In this document: positions 1 to 7,742 of the stretch, in pieces
How the letters are laid out: every line of letters begins with the position of its first letter
Numbering within the stretch: position 1 is the stretch's first letter
Assembly (NCBI RefSeq): GCF_030159995.1
Contig: NZ_BSNM01000014.1
Coordinates: 186,001 to 250,000 of the forward strand
Direction of reading: 5' to 3'
From: Litoribrevibacter albus
Lineage (GTDB): Bacteria > Pseudomonadota > Gammaproteobacteria > Pseudomonadales > Litoribrevibacteraceae
DNA: 64,000 nucleotides
Translations under genes and position numbers: made by a program
The notes under the pieces: generated by a model
Told to the model about the DNA's origin: nothing
Databases searched by the model: none
Seen by the model: only the letters and a program-made list of their open reading frames with translations

Positions 1-1762
1 TGCACTGTATACGGATAGCTTTTTCGTCTTCAGGTGCATCCTCTTCAACTAGTTTTTCACGATATAAGTCAGGTCTGGCATTAGCAGAATCTGTAGCGGC
101 ATCCCAAATGGGGGATAGCTGTTTAGAAAGCTCAGACTCCAACTTTACGAGCAAAGATTTTTCACTTCCTAGTTTGTCTACATCACCCTCTATTCGCGGT
201 AGAACCTTACACATCAAAAAATCATCCCACACGGCCTTTAGTGCTATATCATCTTTGGGTTGTGCACTGATTACGGCTAATAGCAATTCGTTAAGTGCAC
301 GATATGCCAATTCAAAAGGAGTATTTTTTAAGACAGCATTGACTGAATTTAGAAACTCAATGCTCTTATCTCCATTTTCATCTGCAGTGCTTTTAAGTTG
401 CTCTATGCTGGTTTTCGCATCTGACCAAAATGGAAAACTGATCGTCTTATTGATATTGCTTGGCTCAAAGTATTCTGAATAGTCGTTAGGGAAAAAATCG
501 CCAAAATCGAAGCTCAATGCACGATCGATGACCTTCCTGGAAAAACCATGTGTGGTTTCATCCATATTAACTGTGCCAGCAACAATAAGGTTGAATGGTA
601 TTTGAAGCCCATATTGGCAAATCGCTTGCCATGTTGCATCGTAAATGACCGACTCGAAACCAAGATCTTTTCTCAGTTTTTCTTTGTTATCAAGTTCATT
701 GATTGCTGCTGGTTTTAACAAGGCGTCGCTGCTGTAAGTGAACTGATCTCCGTTCCAATCCCATTCTCTAGTTTCAAGAACAGATAAGTAATCCGCGAAA
801 TACTGTTCTACAGGTGCCAGATTCATCTCGTCTAAGCAAAGCCAGTAAGGCTTGATAGCGCTCAAGGTGTTCTTATCGCCACTAACACTCAATCTTTCGC
901 CACGCTCACCAAGGTTTACGACATCTACAGTTAATCCACTGTCGATAATGCTTCGCCAAGCTTTAGCGATAAATTGAAGTACATCAGTGGTTACATACTC
1001 TGCTTTGCCGCTAAGTCGAGAGATATAACCTAATAGATCACTTGGTTCATGCCAGTCAGGTCTTACGGAGGTTAAGCAGTATGTCTCATTAAGTTGTCCT
1101 GTAGCTTCCGCTTGCTTTCGAACGAAGCGTGTTTTGCCTGTTCCAGAAATGCCTGCTAATAGCATGAACGGTTTGCTAGTTCTTACAGAATTTCCGGTAG
1201 CTGTAGGTTTTATGGGGGGAAGTACAAAGCTCTTTAGTTCAATAGGCGGTTCATGTGGCTTCACTATAATAGGCGTTATACCATATGAAATAACTGTTTC
1301 TTTTACCTCTGATATTTCATTTGCTTCCTTTTGGACACCGCCGCACGTTAAGAAAGCAATTCGTTGCTCATTGGCAATTTTCTTTCCAAATCTTTTGATT
1401 ACAGTTTGCCACTCTCCAAAGCTTGAGCTCGTACATTTTACTGAAGTATCGAGGTAATCTATTGTGAAAAGACCATTTTCTAGGTCTTTCTTTGCCCCAA
1501 TAATATTCGACTCATCGATATCGGAAATGGCTTTAAGGACATCTTCTTTGGTAATGTAACGTTGCTTTTTGCTGTAGTTATTGAGAACCGTGTCTTTAAT
1601 ATAATTTCTAGATAGCTGCTCTCCAGCGATCTCTTTTAAGCGTTCATCATTCTGTAAGTCATCTTGAAACTTGTTTGATGCAGAAGAGTCTAGTCCCATG
1701 TAGCCAATTTCATCGGCTTTGTTAAAAATGTAATCAAAAACAGCGTTACGATCGCCCTTCAT
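1..1762 (-). CDS. McrB-like AAA+ GTPase (3' end outside window)
   Basis: About 587 codons are visible before the window edge cuts the C-terminus. The start is the ATG at 1762, preceded by TAAGGA at a good distance and only 14 bases after the methyltransferase stop, so the two are probably co-transcribed. A Walker A motif (GISGTGKT) lies near residue 205, a Walker B-like WLCLDEMNLAP follows, and GTVNMDETT occupies the place of the MNxxD signature of McrB GTPases. The first 190 residues form a separate N-terminal domain with no similarity I recognise; in McrB this position binds modified DNA. McrB drives the McrC nuclease by GTP hydrolysis, so an McrC-like gene is expected to the left, outside the window. 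Several open frames on the other strand here are shadows of this gene. Confidence 0.85.
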   Translation of the reverse strand, partial: MKGDRNAVFDYIFNKADEIGYMGLDSSASNKFQDDLQNDERLKEIAGEQLSRNYIKDTVLNNYSKKQRYITKEDVLKAISDIDESNIIGAKKDLENGLFTIDYLDTSVKCTSSSFGEWQTVIKRFGKKIANEQRIAFLTCGGVQKEANEISEVKETVISYGITPIIVKPHEPPIELKSFVLPPIKPTATGNSVRTSKPFMLLAGISGTGKTRFVRKQAEATGQLNETYCLTSVRPDWHEPSDLLGYISRLSGKAEYVTTDVLQFIAKAWRSIIDSGLTVDVVNLGERGERLSVSGDKNTLSAIKPYWLCLDEMNLAPVEQYFADYLSVLETREWDWNGDQFTYSSDALLKPAAINELDNKEKLRKDLGFESVIYDATWQAICQYGLQIPFNLIVAGTVNMDETTHGFSRKVIDRALSFDFGDFFPNDYSEYFEPSNINKTISFPFWSDAKTSIEQLKSTADENGDKSIEFLNSVNAVLKNTPFELAYRALNELLLAVISAQPKDDIALKAVWDDFLMCKVLPRIEGDVDKLGSEKSLLVKLESELSKQLSPIWDAATDSANARPDLYREKLVEEDAPEDEKAIRIQC

Positions 1763-1776
1763 ATAGAGAGTCCTTA

Positions 1777-3072
1777 TTATTTGATCGAGTCTAAAAACTC
1801 TCTTATGGAGCTTGCGACCTTGTATGAAAGAATTGGTGGTACAGCATTACCTATTTGCATGACATTGGTGGTTGCCGAGTGGGGAAACACAAAGTTATCT
1901 GGAAAGGTTTGAAGTCTTGCGCACTCCCTTATCGTTAGTCGCCTTTCGAGCTCGTAGTGAAATTGAACTCTAGATTTTGCATTTGCTCTAATTGTGTATG
2001 AAGGCTGGTCAGCTTTACAGTGCTCATCACCTTGGCCATTCCCTTTTTTTGCCTTTGATGCTTTGAAATATTGACTTTGATTAGGAACTGATTCATCAAT
2101 AACATGTTCTAGGTCACCAATTGCCCATTGGGTTCCGCGATGTTTGTTGATGAATGACGGTTTTGGTTTTACGGGTTCACCTTCTATATCATTGCGAGTA
2201 CAAATGAAAAATAGTCGCCTACGACTTTGCGGCACTCCATAGTCTGGAGCAAACAGATCCCAAACTTGTACTTTGTAGCCTTGAAGCTCGAAGTCTTTAA
2301 TAATGGTTTCTAGAACTTTTCCTTTTTCCATTCTCGCCAAATTAGGCACGTTCTCAGCGCATACAATCTTTGGGCGGTGGGTATTCATATATTTAACCAG
2401 CACCTTATAAAGTTGGCCCCGCTCAGAATTTAACCCCTTCTTTGGGCCACAAGAACTAAAGTCTTGGCATGGGAATCCACCTATCAAGACATCAGCCGAT
2501 GGAAAGTCGGCCACTAACTCTTCACTCAATTCAACCTGCTGAATTGGGATGTCGAGATTTCTCTTAATTGTTTCAACGCATTTTTCGTCTTTTTCATAAG
2601 CTGATAGAGTTTCAAATGGCTGCTTCTTGAAGTGTGTGTTTTTATATTTGAAGCCACCTTCAAATCCCATGTCCAGGCCTCCGACACCTGTGAACATGGA
2701 TACTAGGCTGTAATTGTTCAAGTTTTTCTCGCTTTTGGCTTTTTCTTGGTTTGTATTCCAGACAACATGAAAGGTGTCATAGATAACCTTTGGTTGTAGC
2801 TTTTTCCCACATTGCTCGATTTTAATTAAACCATGCTTTTCAAAGGTTTTGATGGTTCTAGATAAGTTGCTAACTGCACGACCTGATATGCTAGATAGTT
2901 CAGTAACTGTTTCCGGATTATGTTGAGCGATCATTTCTAACAGTTTTTGATTATCTTCAGAAAGGACAGATGCAACAGACTTTAAGGAATCAAACCACAA
3001 GTTAACTGGATATTCAGGATCAGGTTTTGCCCCCTTGATTCCGATTACGCATTGTCTAGTGCTGCTTGTCAT
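1777..3072 (-). CDS. cytosine-5 DNA methyltransferase with N-terminal winged HTH
   Basis: This 431-residue protein transfers a methyl group from SAM to cytosine C5. Motif I (SMFTGVGGLDMGF), motif IV with the catalytic cysteine (GGFPCQDFS), motif VI (AENVP), motif VIII (QSRRRLFF) and motif X (QIGNAVPP) are all present in order, so it should be active. Residues about 37-95 form a MarR-like winged helix (TELSSISGRAVSNLSRTIKTF), which suggests it represses its own promoter. The gene sits directly upstream of the McrB-like gene. That pairing recalls LlaJI/BsuMI-type restriction systems, where an McrB-like subunit serves a system with its own C5 methylase. Target specificity cannot be read from the sequence. 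Confidence 0.93.
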   Translation of the reverse strand: MTSSTRQCVIGIKGAKPDPEYPVNLWFDSLKSVASVLSEDNQKLLEMIAQHNPETVTELSSISGRAVSNLSRTIKTFEKHGLIKIEQCGKKLQPKVIYDTFHVVWNTNQEKAKSEKNLNNYSLVSMFTGVGGLDMGFEGGFKYKNTHFKKQPFETLSAYEKDEKCVETIKRNLDIPIQQVELSEELVADFPSADVLIGGFPCQDFSSCGPKKGLNSERGQLYKVLVKYMNTHRPKIVCAENVPNLARMEKGKVLETIIKDFELQGYKVQVWDLFAPDYGVPQSRRRLFFICTRNDIEGEPVKPKPSFINKHRGTQWAIGDLEHVIDESVPNQSQYFKASKAKKGNGQGDEHCKADQPSYTIRANAKSRVQFHYELERRLTIRECARLQTFPDNFVFPHSATTNVMQIGNAVPPILSYKVASSIREFLDSIK

Positions 3073-3103
3073 TAGAGTTGCCCTTTTAAATTTTTCCGCA
3101 TGC

Positions 3104-3118
3104 TATCAGTTGCTGATA
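3104..3118. promoter_or_regulatory. inverted repeat in methyltransferase promoter
   Basis: TATCAG-TTG-CTGATA is a perfect inverted repeat with 6-bp arms, 32 bases before the methyltransferase start. On the minus strand a TATAGT -10-like hexamer lies just upstream of it. It is a plausible operator for the winged helix of the methyltransferase itself; that role is inference. Confidence 0.45.
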
Positions 3119-3136
3119 ACTATATCCAGAAGTATT

Positions 3137-3152
3137 CTGTATATGTATACAG
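3137..3152. promoter_or_regulatory. LexA-box-like palindrome
   Basis: CTGTATATGTATACAG is a perfect inverted repeat (7-bp arms, 2-bp spacer) and matches CTGT-N8-ACAG, the gammaproteobacterial LexA pattern, with an AT-rich core as in strong SOS boxes. It is about 65 bases upstream of the methyltransferase start and would overlap the -35 region of a minus-strand promoter. SOS control of the methyltransferase-McrB operon is inference; the site could instead be an operator for the methyltransferase HTH. Confidence 0.5.
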
Positions 3153-3188
3153 TTTTTTGTCGTTACTACTCACTAGAATGGCTTGCGC

Positions 3189-3380
3189 TCAATGTAGTTG
3201 GTTGTATCCAGGCGCAATACTTAAATTCTCCGCTCCATAAAGTGTTGGTGTATTTTCTAGCCACAAATGAAATTCACGGTCCTCCAATGAATGATCGGCT
3301 GAGCAATCGATATTCCAATGTCTTAGCACGTAGCCAGCGACTGCCGCTCGTACTTGTATCTTAACTATTCCTTTTACAAC
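3189..3380 (-). pseudogene. short coding-like fragment between integrase and methyltransferase
   Basis: The minus strand has an open frame of 63 codons ending in TGA at 3191-3189 with protein-like composition (for example DREFHLWLENTPTLYGAEN). It has no ATG. The only conventional start is a GTG at 3329, giving 46 residues; an AAAAGGA stretch lies further upstream. It may be a small gene with an unusual start or the 3' remnant of a longer gene left by insertion of the element. I do not recognise the family. The rest of the gap up to the integrase (3381-3497) shows nothing. Confidence 0.35.
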
Positions 3381-3497
3381 TCACTATTCAGTCTTAATGG
3401 TTCCTGGGTGTTTCGGCTAAACGTGGTATATGATTTAGTAAAATACCTCGTTAACTTATTCAAAGGGTTGTAGGGGGGCATTGTTTAGTTTTGAGGT

Positions 3498-4700
3498 TCA
3501 TTGTTTATATTTAAAACAATACTCCGCCCAATCTCTCATCATCGCCCTTCGTTTATCCACTAGCCCATCTCTGGCATAAGCCGCTCGTGTAGCATCTGAC
3601 GATACATGAGCTAAGGCTAACTCAGAGACTTCATCCGCATAGTCTGTATGAATTCTCGCCCAGTCTTTAAAGGTGCTTCTGAAGCCGTGAGCGGTTACGT
3701 CTCGGTCTAGGCGTTTAGGCACTTTAGAGATGGTGGCATCGGTTAGTGCATTTCCTTTGGTATTGGGGAATAGGTATTTGTAGTTTCTGTCTAATGAGTT
3801 AAGCAACTCTATCGCTTGCTCAGATAAAGGCACTATATGCTTTTTCCCGCCCTTCATGCGTTCTTCTGGTAACGTCCAGAGTTTCTCTTCTAAGTTAATT
3901 TCATCCCATTTCGCAGCTCTTACTTCGCCTGATCGTGCAGCGGTCAAAATGGCGAAGGTAAGGGCTTTTGCCCCCATCCAGTCTTGTTGTACCAATTCCT
4001 TCATAAAACTCGGTAATTCATCTACAGGGAGTGCCTTGTAGTTTTGTACCTTGTTAACCTTTTCGGGCTTAGCCAATACCTGATCTAAATTGCCTTTCCA
4101 ACGGGCCGGGTTTAGCTCATGCCTCAGGCCTTTAACGATGGCCAAAGTAAGAATGCCCTCTATATAGATACGCAACCGTGTAGCTGTCTCTGTCTTGGTT
4201 TCCCAGATAGGAGTTAGCGTGTTCTCGATGTGAACGATCTGTATGTCTTTAACTGACATTTTACCGAGGTGAGGGTAGGCGTAGTTCTTGAGCATACTTT
4301 CAAGCTTCTGAGTTTGCTTAGCAGTCTTATACTCTTTGGATTTTTTCTCAATAAACTCTTGGGCAAGTTCTTCAAAGGTCTTGAAGCTTTCTTGTTCTGC
4401 TATTAGTTTTGACTTGGCTACCTTTCGGGTATTAACTGGATCTATGCCGTTTTCGATCTGCTGACGAAAATCGAGCGCTTTTTCTTTGGCTGCTTTGAGT
4501 TTTAATGTGCTGTAAGAACCCAAGCCAATTTCTTTGCGTTTGTTGCCAACTTGAGCGCGAAGAACCCAGCTGACAGCATGTTCTGATTTGATCTGAAGAA
4601 GTAACCCTGGCACACCACCAACGGCATGTTTGCCTAGTGTTACATCACGGATTAACTTATCGATCTCTTTGACTGATAGTTGCTTAGCTACCCTAGGCAT
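3498..4700 (-). CDS. P4-type tyrosine integrase
   Basis: This 400-residue site-specific recombinase has the layout of P4-family integrases: an N-terminal arm-binding domain of the DUF4102 type (residues about 5-90), a central helical core-binding domain (about 100-200) and a C-terminal catalytic domain. The catalytic residues are visible: first Arg in TAARSGEVR, the HGFRS box giving His and second Arg, the second His in LALAHVSSD, and the tyrosine in ATRAAYARDG. Full length suggests activity. Its 5' end faces the putative attachment fragment at about 4860-4885, the usual position at the edge of an integrated element. Confidence 0.93.
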   Translation of the reverse strand: MPRVAKQLSVKEIDKLIRDVTLGKHAVGGVPGLLLQIKSEHAVSWVLRAQVGNKRKEIGLGSYSTLKLKAAKEKALDFRQQIENGIDPVNTRKVAKSKLIAEQESFKTFEELAQEFIEKKSKEYKTAKQTQKLESMLKNYAYPHLGKMSVKDIQIVHIENTLTPIWETKTETATRLRIYIEGILTLAIVKGLRHELNPARWKGNLDQVLAKPEKVNKVQNYKALPVDELPSFMKELVQQDWMGAKALTFAILTAARSGEVRAAKWDEINLEEKLWTLPEERMKGGKKHIVPLSEQAIELLNSLDRNYKYLFPNTKGNALTDATISKVPKRLDRDVTAHGFRSTFKDWARIHTDYADEVSELALAHVSSDATRAAYARDGLVDKRRAMMRDWAEYCFKYKQ

Positions 4701-5004
4701 AGTTTACGGACCCATCCTTTACTACCCACCATAAAACCCATCTTAAGGATTTAAAAGTAAGCGTAGCTTAGTGAATCCTAATGAACAAGGGTTTAAGGTA
4801 ACCTATTGATATAACTATGGTAAGTGGATGTTAATGAACGTTGCTGAAAATGTCGGTGGTTGAGGCCCCGGGCACCATTTTAAAATTCCATTTTTTCCTG
4901 GAGCTTAATAGTTATTTCAAATGACGCTGGTTAATCGTTTAACTCTCGCTATTTTGTTGCTCCTATTTTATAACTACTCCGTCAGTAACATATCTATTCA
5001 AAAA
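4701..5004. other. intergenic edge of integrated element
   Basis: This 304-base gap between the integrase and the next chromosomal gene holds the integrase leader and short direct repeats (TAATGAAC at about 4779 and 4832), which could be integrase arm sites. It also holds the tRNA-end-like fragment described separately. No complete tRNA or open frame was found on either strand. Confidence 0.4.
4862..4879 (+). other. possible attachment site: tRNA 3'-end-like fragment
   Basis: GAGGCCCCGGGCACCATT looks like the acceptor-stem 3' strand, discriminator and CCA of a tRNA whose 5' end would be GCCCGGG, but no tRNA body precedes it. P4-type integrases usually insert into tRNA 3' ends and leave such a direct repeat at the far end of the element. 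If so, the intact tRNA lies to the left of the window on the plus strand. Confidence 0.3.
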
Positions 5005-5223
5005 TCAATCATCATCTTGCGTAGGCATCGAGTATTTGCCTGAATCCAGACCTGATAGTCTCTCTGCAATACGAGCCTTCTCTGAATCGGATAAATTAGT
5101 TGATTCATTTGCAGGGTGAAATGTGTGCTCGTCTTTGGTGCTATCAAACCGTATTTTTCCAAGAATAAGACCTTCATCGTTAATGCAATCCAGTTCGTCT
5201 TGGCTAGGTAAGAACAACATCAT
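5005..5223 (-). CDS. small hypothetical protein
   Basis: This 72-residue soluble acidic protein has no signal peptide or membrane segment. A good ribosome-binding site (AAGGAAG) lies 6 bases before the ATG, and two consecutive ATG codons open the frame. The composition (ILGKIRFD, TFHPANES, ARIAERLSGLDSGK) is typical of a conserved small cytosolic protein, but I cannot name the family. It is the first chromosomal gene outside the integrated element. Confidence 0.6.
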   Translation of the reverse strand: MMLFLPSQDELDCINDEGLILGKIRFDSTKDEHTFHPANESTNLSDSEKARIAERLSGLDSGKYSMPTQDDD

Positions 5224-5341
5224 CTTGTGCTTCCTTGTATAAGCATAAATTTCGGCGGATGATAACCGTAGATGGTAGTCATCTCAACGTGTAACGTGGT
5301 TCTTTTACGAGTGCTAATGTCGTGGGAAAGGTCAAGTATCG

Positions 5342-5357
5342 TTCCATGTTCATGGAA
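5342..5357. repeat. perfect inverted repeat, possible operator
   Basis: TTCCATG-TT-CATGGAA is a perfect 7-bp-arm inverted repeat in the AT-rich gap between the 72-residue protein and the small exported protein. It has the geometry of a dimeric repressor site. No other feature was seen in this gap of nearly 300 bases. Confidence 0.3.
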
Positions 5358-5519
5358 ATCAAAGGATCAAATATTAGATCTCTTGGATTAGTTACAATTT
5401 GAATCAATATAAACTGAACTAAGCAGTCAATTTAGAGTCTTTATAGGTTAGGATGTCTACTATAATGAATTTTATGGAAATTCGTTTTTTCATCCATTTA
5501 GAAATAACATGAACCTACG

Positions 5520-5816
5520 TTGTTTTATGGTCGAGTTATGATGCGCATTCTTCTCTACATTGGCGTTTTATGGGTAGCGGGCCTTTCTCTAGGCTTCGGC
5601 GACATAAACTCGCTTAATGTTGCCTATGAGAGCAGTTGGGATCTTACCAACGATGATGCAATAGATCAGGACTCAGATTCAGACGTAGCTCTTTTTGTAT
5701 CATCCAGTGCTCTAGAAGCCTCGTATTCCTCGTTCTACATTCTAGATTCTGTCGATTCTCAACCCAGCGCAGTTCTTTCTCAAAGCAGAATTCGTGCGCC
5801 ACCTACCTTTATCTAA
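5520..5816 (+). CDS. small membrane-anchored or exported hypothetical protein
   Basis: This open frame has 98 residues with a hydrophobic N-terminal segment (ILLYIGVLWVAGLSLGF), then an acidic Ser/Asp-rich stretch. The ribosome-binding site is weak, and the second or third methionine (5538 or 5541, MMRILLY) is a better start for a signal sequence than the one at 5520. No family recognised. It precedes the CBS-pair gene by about 100 bases on the same strand. Confidence 0.45.
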   Translation: MFYGRVMMRILLYIGVLWVAGLSLGFGDINSLNVAYESSWDLTNDDAIDQDSDSDVALFVSSSALEASYSSFYILDSVDSQPSAVLSQSRIRAPPTFI

Positions 5817-5913
5817 TTCAATTCTTTCAGACAATTTTGGCCCAAAGATACTCGATGCTTTTTGTGTTCTTTGATGTGCCGTTTATAAAGATTTAGGTAA
5901 TAGGTGATTTATC

Positions 5914-6471
5914 ATGAAAAAGTTCAAATTACACCCAGTTAGTACAGTAGACGAGTTGGCATGGCCTGATAGTGCAGACATTACTACGATGGACACGCCT
6001 GCAATTGAATTCTTTACCGATTTCTATTTGGTTCAGCCTTTGGTTCTTTCTGAGTCTATGACTGCTGTTCAAGCGAGAGAAACGATGGTTCGATCTCACG
6101 TTCGATTGAAGTTTGTCATTGATACGGATGATCATTTTGTCGGTGTGATCAGTTCTGACGATTTGATTGAACGTAAAATTGTGCAGAAAGTTGCAGAAGG
6201 CTATGGCAGGGATGATATTCCAGTCAGTGAGTTGATGACACCGAAAAGAGATTTGATGGCGCTAAGCATTGAGGATGTGGAGAAGGCTACTATTGAGGAT
6301 GTGGTTAATGTGCTTAAAGATTACCACCAGCAACATTGCCTGGTTGTAGATCCGAGTACACATAAAATTCGCGGAATTTTCTCTTCTAGTGATATCTCTC
6401 GCAAATTGAAATTACCAATTAACATCCAAGACCAGTCTGACTTCTATCGTGTCTTTTCTGCAATTAACTAA
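5914..6471 (+). CDS. CBS domain pair protein
   Basis: This 185-residue protein consists almost wholly of two CBS motifs (residues about 42-100 and 108-180): VLSESMTAVQARETM...FVGVISSDDLIERKI, then VSELMTPKRDLMAL...IRGIFSSSDISRKL. Stand-alone CBS pairs bind adenosyl ligands such as AMP, ATP or SAM and act as energy sensors; the partner here is unknown. A ribosome-binding site (AGGTG) is well placed. The N-terminal 40 residues are unassigned. It is followed by a stem-loop and then convergent genes, so it is probably expressed alone. Confidence 0.85.
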   Translation: MKKFKLHPVSTVDELAWPDSADITTMDTPAIEFFTDFYLVQPLVLSESMTAVQARETMVRSHVRLKFVIDTDDHFVGVISSDDLIERKIVQKVAEGYGRDDIPVSELMTPKRDLMALSIEDVEKATIEDVVNVLKDYHQQHCLVVDPSTHKIRGIFSSSDISRKLKLPINIQDQSDFYRVFSAIN

Positions 6472-6499
6472 CAACTAACCCCTCTTAATTTAATTAGTT

Positions 6500-6536
6500 C
6501 AAATCAAGTAGTAGGCTCCCCCCGCTACTTGATTTG
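6500..6536. terminator. stem-loop between convergent genes
   Basis: CAAATCAAGTAG and CTACTTGATTTG form a perfect 12-bp stem with a 13-base loop between the CBS gene and the convergent solute-binding gene. It lacks a clear T-tract on either side, so termination is likely but not certain. Confidence 0.5.
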
Positions 6537-6552
6537 CTTGACTATTTGCGGG

Positions 6553-7320
6553 TTATTGGTTTTCTGGAATGTGGTATTTCTTCACTAATGCTCTATACGC
6601 TTTGGTTTGTCTGAAGCGTTTGAATGCATTGGCAAATCGAAGTGCCAAACCAGACATGTCTTTGGCTTTTGTAAATGCAAGGTAATTTGTGAACTCACTG
6701 AAAGCGGGTTTTAAAAATTCAATGCCTTGTGCTTTTCCTAAGCTTTGATGCTCTAAAAATTCGTTTTGCGAGACGATTGCCAGATCTATACGTTTGGCAT
6801 AGAGCGTGGAATACAACTTGTCTGCACTGGATAATTCAATCTTTCTGATATTGGATGCATTATCAAATGCATTACCATATTTAAAGCCTAATTGAACGCC
6901 TATATTCAGATCTTCAATACTTGCCAGTGTACCGTCATATCGTTTCGATAAGTGATGACCTGTTAATGCGATAAAGCCACTGTAAGACTTGGATAATCTA
7001 TTCTCCTCAAGAAACAGGCTAAATCGTTCCCGCACTGTGGTTTTGGTTATGAAGGTAATGGCATCTGCCGTCCCATCTTCAATCATGCTTAATGCTCGCT
7101 TCCACGGAACACTCTTAAACACAGGTGTAATCTGGATCTCTTTAGCAGCTTGTTTCACTAACTCAATATGAAACCCTGTGAGCTGGTTGTTTTCTGTGTA
7201 TTCATAAGGCGGGTAGTTTTCATCTCCACGGACAATAATGAGCTCTTGATCGGGCGCAGATGCGTGGCCAGATACTGCAGATAGTAAGCTTAGAGAAATC
7301 ACGATGTTACGGAGAAACAT
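6553..7320 (-). CDS. periplasmic solute-binding protein, family 3
   Basis: This predicted secreted protein of 255 residues belongs to the amino-acid-type solute-binding family (SBP_bac_3). The ATG at 7320 is preferred over an upstream in-frame start because it begins a signal peptide (FLRNIVISLSLLSAVSGHASA) and avoids overlap with the preceding gene. The mature part opens with YPPYEYTENNQLTGFHIELVKQAA and carries FKSVPWKRALSMIEDGTADAI, both typical of the fold. No permease or ATPase gene is nearby, so the ligand and transporter are unknown; it may be a sensory binding protein. It follows a DUF3147 gene by 19 bases and is a paralogue of the protein at 7743-8576. Confidence 0.8.
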   Translation of the reverse strand: MFLRNIVISLSLLSAVSGHASAPDQELIIVRGDENYPPYEYTENNQLTGFHIELVKQAAKEIQITPVFKSVPWKRALSMIEDGTADAITFITKTTVRERFSLFLEENRLSKSYSGFIALTGHHLSKRYDGTLASIEDLNIGVQLGFKYGNAFDNASNIRKIELSSADKLYSTLYAKRIDLAIVSQNEFLEHQSLGKAQGIEFLKPAFSEFTNYLAFTKAKDMSGLALRFANAFKRFRQTKAYRALVKKYHIPENQ

Positions 7321-7339
7321 AGTAGATTGACCATCGTTT

Positions 7340-7690
7340 TCAGCGAGTGATAGCAAGGTTATCAAGTATAAGAATAGTCAGAAAATAGCAGGTGATGGTG
7401 ACTAAACTTGCGCAAAATAGTGAGGGATAAAAACCCCAGTTAAGGTGGATAAGTAAGGGGAGTACCAGGAAAAAGGCCAGTGAAGGAATAACCAGCCAAA
7501 AGATGTTGACTGATAAGGTTGCAACTTGATGGATATCTTGTGTTTCCTTGTATAGCCAAACCAGCGAGAGAATCGATACTACAGGCAGTGATGCAATGAG
7601 GGCCCCAACAAAGCTTGAGCGTCTTGCAACTTCCGAAATAAGTATCACCATAAGCGTCGTAATAATGATTTTTGAAATATAAACACTCAT
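7340..7690 (-). CDS. DUF3147 family membrane protein
   Basis: This 116-residue inner-membrane protein has about four hydrophobic helices. It matches the DUF3147 pattern, with SEVARRSSFVGALIASLPVV in the first loop and helix and a FWLVIPSLAFFLVLPLLI helix. The function of the family is not established. The gene is upstream of, and probably co-transcribed with, the solute-binding protein gene (19-base gap), but the family is not known as a transporter partner. Confidence 0.75.
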   Translation of the reverse strand: MSVYISKIIITTLMVILISEVARRSSFVGALIASLPVVSILSLVWLYKETQDIHQVATLSVNIFWLVIPSLAFFLVLPLLIHLNWGFYPSLFCASLVTITCYFLTILILDNLAITR

Positions 7691-7742
7691 GGAAACCTCA
7701 TTCTTTTCCTTCTATGGATAACCATAGTCAAGATTCGGTAAC

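Noticed and set aside
108-1457. Plus-strand open frames of 124 and 107 codons
   Set aside because: They lie wholly inside the McrB-like gene on the other strand, which has clear motifs.
3035-3364. Plus-strand open frame of 109 codons overlapping the methyltransferase start
   Set aside because: Composition is Leu/Ile-rich and unlike a domain, it overlaps the methyltransferase promoter, and the minus-strand frame there looks better.
4862-4880. Complete tRNA gene at the element edge
   Set aside because: No D-arm, anticodon arm or GGTTC-type T-loop precedes the CCA-like end; only a fragment is supportable.
6500-6536. Perfect stem as a mobile-element end
   Set aside because: No matching partner repeat or transposase nearby; its place between convergent genes suits a terminator.
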